From Areca catechu (taxonomy: Eukaryota; Streptophyta; Magnoliopsida; Arecales; Arecaceae): a stretch of DNA of 64,000 bases. Made by a program: the position numbers and the translations under genes. The stretch is taken from assembly GCA_021397845.1 (NCBI GenBank), contig CM038050.1:6266471-6330470 (forward strand). The letters are read 5' to 3'. Numbering within the stretch: the first letter of the stretch is position 1; each line of letters opens with the position of its first letter. This document shows, in pieces, positions 33,935-46,045 of this stretch. The notes beneath the pieces are model-generated. The model saw only the letters and a program-made list of their open reading frames with translations. It searched no databases and had not been told where the DNA came from.

Positions 33935-35599
33935 TGATGCGGAATAAATGAACAAATAATAAAAAATGCAATTAATATTTTTTTTATATTTTTAGATTTT
34001 AGAAGGAGAGCTCATAGGAAATAGTAAAGAAAACTAATAAGTCTGTTACCCGTACTAGTAAACCTATAAAGTAATTAAAAAGCAGGACCTGGTGGTTGAG
34101 AAACCACCATAAACTAGGATTTATTCAATGATTCAGAATTTATGAGAAGGGAAATGTTCAGTGTCACCAACATAGATCGCTCTCTTGATATAGATCAGCA
34201 GGACTCAAGATCATAGAGTTGGGGCTTCAAGATCTTGCTTCTGGGCTTCGATTTTCCATACGATGCCGGTTCCAAGGCAAGAATGCCAGATTTGGATTAT
34301 TGGTCACCTGCAAAACACTCAGCAAAGGTAAATAGGGTTAAAAGCAGTAAGAAAAGGAAAAGAAAAGAAAAAAAGGTTTAGAAGTAATGGATGGATCTTC
34401 TCGTCGGATGGATAAGTAGGGCCTCACACCCCGCGATGCTCTAAAGGAATAAAGGAAGAGCCTCACATCCCATGATGCACACAGCAAAGGAAGATTTCGA
34501 CAGAATGTCTTTGTATTTCAATAATAATTCATGAATTACAAGGGGGTGTAGGGATATTTATAGACCCCTAACCAGAGAAGTAAGGGACTTAGATACAAGA
34601 CTTTTGTCCCATTTGCATTACAACTCTAGACTTCAAGTTTACATTGCCTGGACTCCTGCTGGATGAAAAAATATGGACTCCTATCCATGGTTGGCACCAA
34701 TATGGAGATGGGGTGAAGATCTTTGATGAAGGGCCATGATTTCTTCCTTGGTTGATCATGATGGATGGACTCCAGTGTCATGATAATGTAACCTTCTACA
34801 GATGCATGGACTCTTTAGTTTGGATTGGAGAAAACTCTAGAGTCCTGATGAAACTCTTGAGCCCTTGAAGCTTGAGCAGCTAGCAACTAGTTTGAATGAA
34901 ATGCTAGGAACCCTTGAACCTCCAATACTAGGTGAACAAATAATCCAAAACTCCTTTGAAGTGGGCGTCGAACTTGCTTGGCTGAACTCCTTTGGCATGA
35001 ATTAATTTGGATGGAGGGTGCCAAGATGAGAATCCTTTACATTTACTCCTCTTAAAAATATGAGGTGCCAAATATCCTTCTTCTCATGGCCGACCATGTG
35101 GTGTTGTCTTGATTTGTGTAGCATGTCCAAATGCAAATGATAGGCCATGTGTGTTGTCCCCCTGGTGATGTGGCAGAAGTTGTCCTGAAATCGTGCAAAG
35201 GTGGTGCCAAATAGGCTGGCATATGACAAGAACTTGTGCTAGCACATGGGTCTTGATTTGAGTCACATGGGTCTCACAATTGGTCTCCCTTGTAATACAA
35301 GACTCAACAACTAATAACTAAAGCCCTACTTGATCAATTGGAACACAATTTGATCAAAAGGCAAGACATGTAAATAAGTGATTCAACTTGGTAAAAGGGG
35401 TTTAGCCCAAAAAGGCTAAATAAATAAAATCCTAATTTCAGCTGGTAAAAGGGGCTAACCCTAACTAACCCAAAATAATAGAAATTAAAATAAATTATTT
35501 ACATAGATAAAAGGGTTGGGTCCAAGGCTTTATTCACAGGTGATCCATAGGGATGTGGGTTCAACCTATCGATATTTTTGGGCCCTGATATCCACACCG
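33935..35599 (-). repeat. 3' LTR of the chromovirus (left copy)
   Basis: Plus strand TGATGCGGAATAAATG to TCCACACCG; the partner ends TCCACACCA. It matches the right LTR closely over 1.66 kb. A minus-strand CTATAAATA TATA box lies at 34555-34563. Open frames inside (for example 35002-35266) recur in the other LTR and are not genes. Confidence 0.9.
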
Positions 35600-35625
35600 A
35601 TTCTCCCCGAGTGGAAGAAACTCAA
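35600..35625 (-). other. Polypurine tract region of the chromovirus
   Basis: Minus strand reads ACTCGGGGAGAAT immediately before the LTR start, the expected priming site for plus-strand synthesis. Confidence 0.6.
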
Positions 35626-35639
35626 CCCTATTGAGTATG

Positions 35640-36120
35640 GATCAACGTTGCTAATATAGCGCTCTAGCAAGTCCGGGTCAACTCTCAGCAAGTCCTCTTT
35701 GGTGATCCAAGAATCATCAGACTCAGGTCGTCCTTACCAACGAACCAGATACCGATGATAATCCTTGCCTCGGGTAGCAATGATCTTGTCATCCAAGATC
35801 CGTTCGATCTTGTCTCTTTGGACTGGTGGTATGGCAGGTGGACACACTTGGGTTGGCTCACTCTCAAGGACAGGATTAGGTCCAAATGGCTCACTAGGAA
35901 TCAACGTTGGTTCCCTGTACTCGATAAGGTATGAAACATTGAAAGTATTACTAATGCCTAGTTAATGTGGCAATTCAAACACGTAAGCATTAGGTCCTAT
36001 TTTCTTAATTACTTTGTAAGGTCCACTACTACGGGCATATAACTTCTTCATGGTTCCAGGTGGGAACCGTTCAGGTCGTAGTCTAACCATTACAAAGTCT
36101 CCTTCAGTGTATTCTTTAAG
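35640..36120 (-). pseudogene. Chromovirus integrase C-terminal domain with chromodomain
   Basis: Minus-strand translation gives VRLRPERFPPGTMKKLYARS, a GPYKVIKKIGPNAYVFELP segment, FNVSYLIEYREP and a Pro-rich spacer. The chromodomain follows: KIERILDDKI, YHRYLVRW, WITKEDLLRVDPDLLERY. Stops replace residues after YVFELPH and within RYLVRW. This organisation is that of plant chromoviruses, where the chromodomain steers integration toward marked chromatin. The upstream integrase core is almost entirely deleted; only FATYFWKTL and SSACHP scraps remain near 36200-36300. Confidence 0.82.
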
Positions 36121-36828
36121 TCTCCTTTTTTTTTTTGAAAAGATTCATTGCTTTCATTAATATTTTTTTATCAATATGTATGTAAACCCTAAGCTACAAC
36201 TGGTTTGTCCTTTGGTCAGGTGGGTGACATGCAGATGAGAACGGTGCATTGATTCCTACTAAATGTCATAGAGTTTTCCAAAAGTAAGTGGCAAACCTAA
36301 TATACTCAAAAGATGTATGCAACTTATTAACTTCTATAAAATATAATCTAACGGTCCTAGAAATGCTGGAAGCTTCAAGAAAAGGTAAAAAATAAGAATT
36401 GGGTTCAGGGTTGACTTGGTAGGGTAGGAAATAAGAAAAGGGTTCGGGGATTGGTCCTAAACTAATGGGGTTGACCTTAAAGGTTTAAGGTATAGCTATA
36501 GGGTCTACCCTAAAGAAGAATGGGTCACTAATCTCAGAGAAAAGATCTTCAATTGAAGTCAAAGGGGTGACTTCAGCCTAAGGGTACCGGACTAAAGAAA
36601 TCATGTCTTCTACAGGCTCTATGACTTGAGTCTCTTCTTGTATTTTCTCAGGTAAAGTCTCATCAGTAGGGTTAGGTTCCTCTTGGATCTCTTTTCCTAG
36701 GGGTCCTACCATTATGGTTTCAGTCTGGGTATGGTCATGGTCAACTAACTCTGGGCTGGTTTCAGTCTGGGTATGGTCAAGATTATCTATCTCTGGGTTA
36801 GATTTAGTTTGGGTACCTATCGGGTCAG

Positions 36829-37416
36829 CTATAGGTACTCCTCTTCTTCTTTATACTCATCTACTAAGCTCACATCAGCTTCATAAACTTCTTCTTCAAT
36901 GTTATCTTTGTATAGTAATAGGGTAGTAGGAGTAGGTCTGTTAAGGGGCAACTGACTGGCTCCAGGGTTTTGACTAGGTGCACTAAACCTAATAGGTTCA
37001 GGTTGACATTGAAGTGGAAGTGGACTAATATTAGGCTTATATCTAGGGCTACTAAGCCTATGGGGTTCAGGCTGACTAAGGAAAACCTGACTAGCACTAG
37101 GTTGATACCTAGGGGTTATAGGTTTCTTGGGCTCATAGGACATGGGTTCAAACTTATGGGTTATGGATCTAGGTTCGTAGGAGTTGGGTTCAAAGGATCT
37201 GGATACATAGGAACTAGGTTCATATGATCTGGATAGATACTTTTCCCTAAGTTTAAGTTTCATGTCACTCCAGGTAGTTATGGATATGTCTCTTCTTCGT
37301 TTGATCATTCTTTCAACATCATCCCAATAAATTCTAGCCTGGCGTACCAATTTAAGCATAGCAAACTTAAACTGACTTTTATCAGACACTAGTTCCCTCT
37401 CAAAATATAGATCCAT
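36829..37416 (-). pseudogene. Chromovirus gag fragment with Ser-Tyr-Glu-Pro repeats
   Basis: A 195-codon frame starting MDLYFERELVSDKSQFKFAM. It carries the gag core KLVRQARIYWDDVERMIKRR and ITTWSDMKLKLREKYL, usual for chromovirus capsid proteins. Tandem S-Y-E-P or S-F-E-P units follow (RSYEPSSYVSRSFEPNSYEP), then a Pro/Ser/Gln-rich region and an acidic end. The gag continues in degraded form to about 36590. The zinc knuckle and protease that should follow are missing. Confidence 0.8.
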
Positions 37417-37419
37417 ATC

Positions 37420-38745
37420 TTCTTCCTAATTAAGATAATCCTTAAGATCAAGATCACCACCAAAGGTAGATATTTCTAACCTAATGTACCTAGTGGCTCT
37501 CTCATCCTGGTTTATGAAATCATAATTGGGTCTCCTATGGTTATTCTCCAAGATTTGGTCTTGGTGAGGGGCTATCCTAGGGTTGGGTTCTAGGAATGAG
37601 TCAGGGTGTGTTTCAAATTTAGGTTCAGGGTGGGTCTTACGGGTTTTCTCTAGGTTACCTAGTCGGTCAAACCTATTATTTATTTGGGTACATTGTTCAG
37701 TGAAGGTCCTAAGGTTTCCATAGTGGACTCCATGGTCAAACTAGATTGGGTTGGGTTTGAGGCTACAAGTATTGGGCTCCTATTCTAGTGGTCATGCAAT
37801 GCAAACACATCGAACTCGACTCGAACTAGGGTTTCCTAGACCTAGAGCTCAAGTAGAATGGGTCAGCTCAAATTACAGCCAATTCAATAATTATCCTATC
37901 CACTGGCCAGGTAAGAGGTGGGTTCATGGGAGGCTCCCCCTGCTCTCGTAGGGTCCTAATTAAAAACCATGAAACCGCTTAGGATGTTTGCCTCTGGACC
38001 TCTAGCCTTATACACCATATTCAAGTGATAATCAAAGGATTGGGTGCACTAGCTTACACATAATACTTGAAACCCGACCTGTTGGTGTCCCTAGCTCACT
38101 AGAGCAATTAAGTCTAATACATTTTAATTAGGCTAGGATCGATGCAAAGGTAGTGATTGTGGGCTAAGGAAGGGTAATGAAATCCCTCCCTTATGTAGAT
38201 ATTGTGTGCCCCTAAGATTAACTTTAGATGATGCACACACAAGATGAAACCCTAGATGCAATCAAATTAAATGATTAAAATAACAGAAAAAACCCTAAAC
38301 TAGAATTGCTAAAATTCAGAATAGAATGTTCTCAGATACTATTCCGGCAAGCGAAAAATCTACGTACCGCAATAATTCATGAGAGAAATCTGAAAAATAC
38401 TTTCAATTATGATGGATCCAACAAAATAAGAATCAAGCAATTCTAAGTTTTCTACGTGCAGAAACAATTAAAACAACAGAGTATATACAAAGATGGTCGA
38501 GATGCAGAAATTAAAACCTGGATGCAGAAATTAAAACCTAAAAATGCCTATCTCTTTGTTTTCTTCTTCAAGGGTCAATTCATAGTGGCACCCCTATACA
38601 CCATAGAAAATCCCGTTTAAATGGGAAGTGAGGGCCTTGCAGCCCTACTTTTTCCTATGACTGGACGGCCATGGTGAAGCACCCGATCCAAGTACTTAAA
38701 GAGAGCTAAATCAGCACAAGAGAGATTAAACCCTAGTTTAACCTA
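37420..38745 (-). other. Chromovirus leader between primer site and gag
   Basis: Mostly noncoding. Traces of gag N-terminal sequence may extend to about 37740. Otherwise no recognisable frame. Confidence 0.5.
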
Positions 38746-38756
38746 CTCTGATACCA
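38746..38756 (-). other. Initiator tRNA-Met primer binding site of the chromovirus
   Basis: Minus strand reads TGGTATCAGAG four bases inside the right LTR, the standard complement of plant initiator tRNA-Met. It sets the element's orientation. Confidence 0.88.
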
Positions 38757-38760
38757 AAAT

Positions 38761-40431
38761 TGATGCGGGATAAATGAACAAATAATAAAAAATGAAATTA
38801 ATATATTTTTTTATATTTTCATATTTTAGAAGGAGAGCTCAAAGGAAATAGTAAAGGAAACTAATAAGTCTATTACCGCACTAGTAAACCTATAAAGCAA
38901 TTAAAAAGCAAGACCTGGTGGTTGAGAAACCACCGTAAACTAGGATTTATTCAATGATTCAAAATTTATGAGAAGGGAAAGGTTCAGTGTCACCAACGTA
39001 GATCACTCTTTTGATGTAGATCCGGCAGGACTCTCAAGATCGTAGAGTTGAAACTTCAAGATCTTGCTTCTAGGCTCCGATTTTCTACACGATACCGGTT
39101 CCAAGGCAAGAATGCCAGATCTAGATTATTGGTCATCTACAAAACACTCAGCAAAGGTAAATAGGGTTAAAAGCAGTAAGAAAAGGGAAAGGAAAGAAGG
39201 GAAAGGTTTAGAAGTAATGGATGGATCTTCTCGTCGGATGGATAAGTAGGGTCTCACACCCCGCGATGCTCCAAAGGAACAAAGGAAGGACCTCACACCC
39301 CGTGATGCACACAACAAAGAAAGATTTCGACAGAATGTCTTTGTATTTCAATAATAATTCATGAATTACAAGGGGGTGTAGGCGTATTTATAGATCCCTT
39401 AACCAGAGCAGTAAGGGACTCAGATATAAGACTTTTGTCCCATTTGCATTACAACTCTAGACTTCAAGTTTACATTGCCTGGACTCCCGCTGGATGAAAA
39501 AATATGGACTCCTATCCATGGTTGGCACCAATATGGAGATGGGGTGAAGATCTTTAATGAAGGGCCATGATTTCTTCCTTGGTTGATCATGATGGATGGA
39601 CTCCAGTGTCATGATAATGTAACCTTCTACAGATGCATGGACTCTTTAGTTTGGATTGGAGAAAACTCTAGAGTCCTGATGAAACTCTTAAGTCCTTGAA
39701 GCTTGAGCAGCTAGCAACTAGTTTGAATGAAATGCTAGGAACCCTTGAACCTTCAACACTAGGTGAACAAATAATCCAAAACTCCTTTGAAGTGGGCGTT
39801 GAACTTGCTTGGCAGAACTCCTTTGGCGTGAATTAATTTGGATGGAGGGCGCCCAGATGAGAATCCTTCACATTCACTCCTCTTAAAAATATGAGGTGCC
39901 AAATATCCTTCTTCTCATGGCCGACCATGTGGTGTTGTCTTGATTTGTGTAGCATGTCCAAATACAAATGATAGGCCATGTGTGTTGTCCCCCTGGTGAT
40001 GTGGCAGTAGTTGTCCTAAAATCATGCAAAGGTGGTGCCAAATAGGCTGGCATATGACAAGAACTTGTGCTAGCACATAGGTCTTGATTTGAGTCACATG
40101 GGTCTCACAATTGGGTCTCCCTTGTAATACAAGACTCAACAACTAATAACTAAAGCCCTACTTGATTAATTGGAATCCAATTTGATCAAAAGGCAAGACA
40201 TGTAAATAAGTGATTCAACTTGGTAAAAGGGGTTTAGCCTAAAAAGGCTAAATAAATAAAATCCTAATTTCAGCTAGTAAAAGGGGCTAACCCTAACTAA
40301 TCCAAAATAATAGAAATTAAAATAAATTATTTACACATATAAAAGGGTTGGGTCCATGGCTTTATTCACATGTGATCCACAGGGATGTGGGTTCAACCTG
40401 TTGATATTTTCGGGCCCTGGTGTCCACACCA
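38761..40431 (-). repeat. 5' LTR of the chromovirus (right copy)
   Basis: Plus strand TGATGCGGGATAAATG to TCCACACCA. It differs from the left copy by scattered substitutions and small indels. A minus-strand CTATAAATA lies at 39385-39393 at the matching place. This copy would have driven transcription. Confidence 0.9.
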
Positions 40432-40436
40432 ATATC

Positions 40437-42770
40437 CAAACTGTTGAAGCTCCTGAACCTGTTTACAAACAGGATGATTATAAAGTAGCTGCTCAAAATA
40501 TAGCAAGAACCCATGTAAGTGAACAGGTTATGTCATACTGTAGTCCAAAAATCATAGATAATGTTTTGGATAATACTGGTTCAAGATTTATACAAGAGCC
40601 TTTACATACAGTGAATAGTACCGTGCTAGAGTGAGCTTAGACAAGCATCGGTATATACAGCTAATGATGATACAGTGCATATAGATAATCAACTTTTTAA
40701 TGAAAATGATGAACAAAGTGAAGATGATGTGGCTGATGAACGTAATGAAGCTGGTACATCATAACATGTACAAAATTCATAACATATCTTTGTTCCAAAT
40801 GAACCTGTATTTGAAGCTCCCTCCGAAACATTCACTCGGGTTGATTGGACTGCTACTAATATGTCCATGTATTTTACATTGCAAGAACCATCTATTGTAT
40901 GACAAAGAGATGAGAAATTATGTAAAGGCCTTCACTTTATAGATAAGGCAGAATTACAAAAGCAATAAAATAATATTTTGTTGAAAGATATCATGAGTTC
41001 AAGGTTATTGAGTCTAATCCCAATTTATGGCTTATAAAATATAAGAATAAAGAGTCAGGATATCAATGGATGTTGAGAGATATTAAACGTCATGATTATT
41101 TTGAGATCACATGATATATTGGTCCCCATACATGCATATCCACAATGATGTCTCAAGATCATTCCGGGCTGGATTCAACATTAATTGCAAATAAAATTTG
41201 GAATCCGATCAAAGAAATTCCTTCAATTGCTATTTCTGGACTTAGTGTACTTATAAAAAATAAATATAATTATACACCCAATTACAGAAAATTATGGGAT
41301 GCCAAGCAAAAGGCAATAGCCATGCTATTCGGGGATTGGGATATTTCATATTATATGTTGCCAAAATAATTGCATGTTGTTGAAGAATTTAATCTTGGCT
41401 CTTGGATGAAATTCATCAGCACTCCTACTGGTATTACATCTTATGCTCAATTTGATCATGTTTTCTGAGCCTTTGCATCCTCGATTGAAAGGTTTAAGTA
41501 TTATCGATCGGTCATAAGTGTTGATGCTACATTCCTATATGGGAAGTATAAGAAGAAGTTGATGATTGTAACTGTTGTTGATGGAAATAACCAGATATTT
41601 CCACGTGCATTTGGTATTGTCGATGAAGAATCAGCTGATACATGGGGTTGGTTCTTAGTTTGCATCAGGAATTTTGTTACATCACGTCAGGATATCTGTC
41701 TAATTTTTTATCGATACGTTGGTATACTATCTGCAGTGCAAAATGAGCAACTTGTTTGGCAGTTACCGAATGCTTATCATGTTTATTGCCTTCGTCACAT
41801 GGCTAGCAATTTCAATTCAAGATTTCGTGATCCAAAATTAAGGGATATGGTCAAAAAAACTAGAATGCAAACACAGCCTAGAAAATTTCAAAAATATATG
41901 AGGAATATTAAAAAATTTAATTCAGAAGCTATTCAATAGATCAATGAAATCCCTTTAGAGAAATGGACATGTGTACATGATGATGGTCGACGGTATGGAA
42001 TGATGACAATAAATATATCTGAGTGTTTCGATGAAGTTTTATAAAATACTCGATTCTTGCCAATAACTGCATTCATGCAGTTGATTTTCTTTCAACTTGT
42101 ATCATATTATGAAGGTCAACGTGTCCAAGCAAATGATGTACTTGACAAGAACGAAAGATTTACTTCTTTTGTTATAGGACACGTAATCTCTAAGCAAGCC
42201 AACGCTACATCACATACAATTACAAGATTCGATAGAGAAAGTGGCTTGTTTCAAGTCCAGACCGCAAGACGTGGACCAAATATGAACAGAGGCGATAACA
42301 CATAAGTGATTGTATGTTCTTAATTTTTGTTAAAAAAAATTATTGTAAGTTGTTTACATGTTGACTTATGTGATGTTAAATTATAGGTAGTGCAACTTTC
42401 GCAGCAGACATGTACATGCCAGAAATGGTAGTGTTATCATTTACCCTGCTCTTATATGATGGCTGCATGTGTACATGTTGCAATTGATTTTTATAGATAC
42501 ATTGATCGATGCTATATATTATATGACTATCATTAAATTTATGCATCATAATTCCAACCAATTCCGTATCAAGAATATTGGTCTCAACAAGATCAAGATA
42601 GTTTGATTATGCCCGATATAACTAGGTTAAGATAGAAAGGTAGGCCTCGTTCTACCAGAATTAGGAACGATATGGATATCCGAGAATTTGGAAACAAACG
42701 CAGGTATGCTATCTGTAAAGAGGAAGGGCATGATAGACAGTCTTGTCCAAGAACTTTACATGCAGATTAG
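40437..42770 (+). pseudogene. MULE transposase, main part with SWIM and CCHC zinc motifs, broken
   Basis: Continues the frame cut at 33934. After an acidic stretch (to about 40760) come the MULE N-terminal and catalytic regions: WLIKYKNKESGYQWMLRDIK (about 41030-41090), DHSGLDSTLIANKI, then SVDATFLYGKYKKKLMIVTV with the first catalytic Asp (about 41520-41575) and FGIVDEESADTWGWFL. The block expected to hold the second Asp reads IFYRYVGILSAVQ, so that residue is lost. YHVYCLRHMASNF follows at about 41780. A SWIM-type finger (TCTC, CYHLPCSYMMAACVHV) lies at 42400-42480 and a CCHC knuckle (CKEEGHDRQSC) near 42715-42750. At least eight stops or frameshifts interrupt it. Confidence 0.88.
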
Positions 42771-43152
42771 GATACTCTTACAAACGACATTGCATAGGTA
42801 TTTGTATATATGTCAACTTATTCTCTTTTATATATGAGATTTTTTTATTAATTGTAACATGTATGATATTGATATATTTTTCTTTATATTTTATTGATAT
42901 GTCAGGACAGGTAATGTTGGAGCTTGGAAAAAGCTTGCATGTACTATTGGGTTATGTCATGACTATGTGTTATGTTTGATCGATTATTGATCTATTGTAT
43001 GGAAATTAATTAATTATTATTACCATCTTGTCATGTAATACTCTATCTATATGTAATGTATTGGCATGTTTAATTATTTATTATTTATATTTACATTGCA
43101 TATAGTTTAATTTACTTATTAGATTTACTTAAACTTATTGCATATTATAGTT

Positions 43153-45290
43153 ATGGATCCCGACCCATTAGATCATTCTGTATTATACGATCAGGATACA
43201 CATAGATCATGTTTAGCATGGGAGGGGCAAGAGGCTGTTGTACTCTATTGTCAACGTAGAGAGTTAGTTATACGCAAGTCCATACCTCTCGATAGGTGCA
43301 TATTACCTGTATTGATACAGTCATGATTTTACGGTCTTGCATGAATAGGATATATACGGCTGGACTGGTACTTGATTATAGCTTTTGTGGAGCGTTGGCA
43401 TCCAGAGACATACATTTTATTTACCACATGGAGAGTGCACCATCACCCTACAGGATATTGCTATCCAGTTAGGTTTGCCTGTTGATGATCTACCGGTAAC
43501 AGGTACTACATGGATAGACTGGAAACATGTTTGTCAGGATTTGTTAAAGATTATCCCACCACAGGATAGACTCCAGGGATCACGATTGAGCATGGTGTGG
43601 CTAGCGGATCAGTTTCATGAGCTAGTCTTTGATGCGACGAGATACAGATTCAGTGCTATGCTCGAGCATATATTTTATAGCTGATGGATGGGTGTTTGTT
43701 TATGGATAAATTCGGTGATAAGATGCATCTCATGTTCCTACCCCTGCTAGCGAATTTCGAGAGTGCTGGACATTATAGTTGGGGTAGTGCGGGGCTTGCT
43801 TGGTTGTATAGAGAGTTGTGGAGGGCGAGCAAGAGAGATACCACTGAGATAGCTGGTCCTTTGTTGTTATACAGTTATGAGCGTGGGATAGATTCCCGAT
43901 CATGGCACCACGTAGATTACTTCGACAAGCTCCAAATCCTATGATCGATTTAGATGATGGTGGAGCTGGTTTATCACAGAATCCGCTAGGGATGAGGTAA
44001 GTTGTAAATTTAATTAAATTTAATGATTAATCATATATATTGATATATGTAACTTAATCTATTTAATGTGCAGATGGAGAGATGATTTTGCTGTTATGGA
44101 GGTACCTACACATGTTCTTTCTTCATATCGACATTTGATAGATCACTTGAATCCAGATCAGGTGACGACTACGACTTATCTTTGTTAACGGTTAATATTT
44201 TTTATATTTCTTGTTTAATACAAATGCTTGGTATTGTTCATTAATAGATGATATGGTAGCCATATATGGCCGACATACTTATACAACTACCAGATTACTA
44301 CCTCCATGGTCAGGATATCTAGTGTAGTCGAGTGCCACTCGTATGTTATTATATCGTAGAATGACACTTTCTTGATAAATTGATGCGACAGTTCGATTTT
44401 CGATAGGTCATACCCGACCGATGTATTATAGATCCTGCACTGCATCGTGTCGATCTCAAGGGACGAGTCGAGCAGGATTGGAGTAGCACTCATCAGTATT
44501 ATATTCAGTTATGGGTGAGCATACATGATTATATTATAGATGGTGCTCCTATTGATGGTGTTATGGATTATCACGATCCATACATGCAGTGGTATCGTGG
44601 CATCACTCGGTAATTTCTCAATCATGATGTTGCGATGTATGATTATCTAGTAAAAAATTTTATTTATACTATTTAACATTTTTACTATATATTTTATTTT
44701 GTATAACTCATTAAATGTTTATAACTTTCAGAGCAGTGACATTGCGACGATATATCAGCTTGCTCGGCCAAATTCCATAGCGACGTCCTCGCAGAGTATA
44801 TAAGACATATGTCAGTTAGTTCTTAATATTGTTGGTGAGCATGAACATGTCCAGTTACGAGGATTTGCTCTAGAGGACGAGACTCCAGAGCCTTTTCCAT
44901 ATGCATCTACATCGACAGCACCTCCTCCTACTCAGCATAGATGAGGTACTCGATGATTCAGTACCTCTCCCTTTCCAATGCTAGAATACGATCCATATAT
45001 GTTCATGGATAATTTTTTTCATGATGATATGAGACAGTTTATGTCTACGGAGGATGCTACTGTACATTTTGAGTACGCTGCTGGATCGGACTATTCAATG
45101 CATCATAATTACTCAAGATATGGAGGAGAACAGCATATAGACAAGGGATCGTCGCATCATGTATCTGCACCGCATGCATTTCCTGATATACAGGATCCGA
45201 CATTGTATCAGGGATCGAGTGACGTGGAGCAATGCCTCATCGACAGCAACCTTCACGTAGGAGGAGACGGCCACCATGTGGGACTTAAGA
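43153..45290 (+). pseudogene. Plant mobile domain (PMD) gene carried by the MULE, broken
   Basis: Begins MDPDPLDHSVLYDQDTHRSC. PMD landmarks: a Phe-Val-Glu-Arg-Trp segment (about 43385), YLPHGECTITLQDIAIQLGL and PVDDLPVTG (43418-43505), SRLSMVWLADQF (43578-43615), HLMFLPLLANFESAGHYSWG and LAWLYRELWRAS (43725-43830), EVPTHVLSSYRHLIDHL (44098-44150), and a DGVMDYHDPYMQWYRGITR end (44555-44612). Further exons reach a Ser/His-rich tail at 44978-45290. AT-rich introns lie near 44000-44070, 44170-44245 and 44615-44730. Several frameshifts and stops (43324, 43683) show decay. Host PMD proteins such as MAIN and MAIL1 act in genome stability and silencing; in transposons the role is unknown. Confidence 0.82.
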
Positions 45291-45379
45291 TTTTTATATT
45301 TTATTTTTTCATTGTTTGTACTTATTACATTGTATTCTCAAATTTTGTAATTGTTATTATCAACTTGAATGATAATGAT

Positions 45380-46045
45380 TTTTTTTAAATAATATTTTTT
45401 TAATCGATATTTATGAAGTTAGGGTCAGCCCAACTATATTTACGAATATAGGTGTTTTGGGTTACGTAGAAATGTACGGGTTGAAAAAAAAATTGGTGAA
45501 ATCACAGGTTCCACCTGCGATTTCTCGTGCTCTTTTTTCTATTTTAAATATTAATAAAAAGTAAAAAACAAAAAAATTAACAAAAATCTTTAAAATTAAT
45601 ATAAAATTAAAAAATTCAAAATAATTTAAAATAAGAAAAATAACAATATGATATTATAATAATATATTATTTTATATTTTATATTATAATAAATATTTTA
45701 TATTTTAAAATATAATAAATATATTATAATTTATTAAATTATATATTATATATTATAATATAGTATATATGTTGATGTACGTATATCAAATATGGCGATG
45801 GCGGTGTTGTGTCAAGTGCCACGATGCAGCACAATCCGGTCCAATCTAGTCTGCATCGACGGTACTTGATGCAACACTGCCATCGTCATGTTTGATAAAC
45901 GTACATCAACAAATATAGTATATATTTTACCAATTTTTTTCAACACGTACATTTTCACGTAACCCAAAACACCTATACTTGTAAATATAGTTGGGCTAAC
46001 CCCAACTTCAAAAATATTGATTAAAAAATATTATTTAAAAAAACT
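45380..46045. repeat. Long foldback (inverted repeat, arms about 190 bp), one arm split
   Basis: The outer left arm 45380-45501 pairs with 45925-46045 (for example GGTGTTTTGGGTTACGTAGA against CGTAACCCAAAACACC). The inner left arm 45759-45829 pairs with 45851-45925 (GTTGATGTACGTATATCAAA against TTTGATAAACGTACATCAAC). The right arm is continuous, while the left arm is separated by an AT-rich 257-bp block (45502-45758). The loop is about 21 bp at 45830-45850. No terminal target duplication was identified. Confidence 0.88.

Larger units (their letters stand above)
33935..40431 (-). mobile_element. Non-autonomous Ty3/gypsy chromovirus with gag and chromodomain but no protease or RT
   Basis: Bounded by LTRs 33935-35599 and 38761-40431 with a target duplication GTATC/ATATC (33930-33934 and 40432-40436, one mismatch). 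On the minus strand: 5' LTR (right), initiator tRNA-Met primer site (38746-38756), gag (37416-36829), a scrap of integrase core (about 36300-36195), integrase C-terminal domain with chromodomain (about 36120-35640), then a purine tract beside the left LTR. The 3.2-kb interior lacks protease, RT and RNase H, so it depended on a relative for replication. It was inserted into the MULE transposase frame. Confidence 0.9.

Noticed and set aside
35002..35266. Open frames at 35002-35266 and 39915-40142
   Set aside because: They are the same sequence in the two chromovirus LTRs, antisense-like noise without family character.
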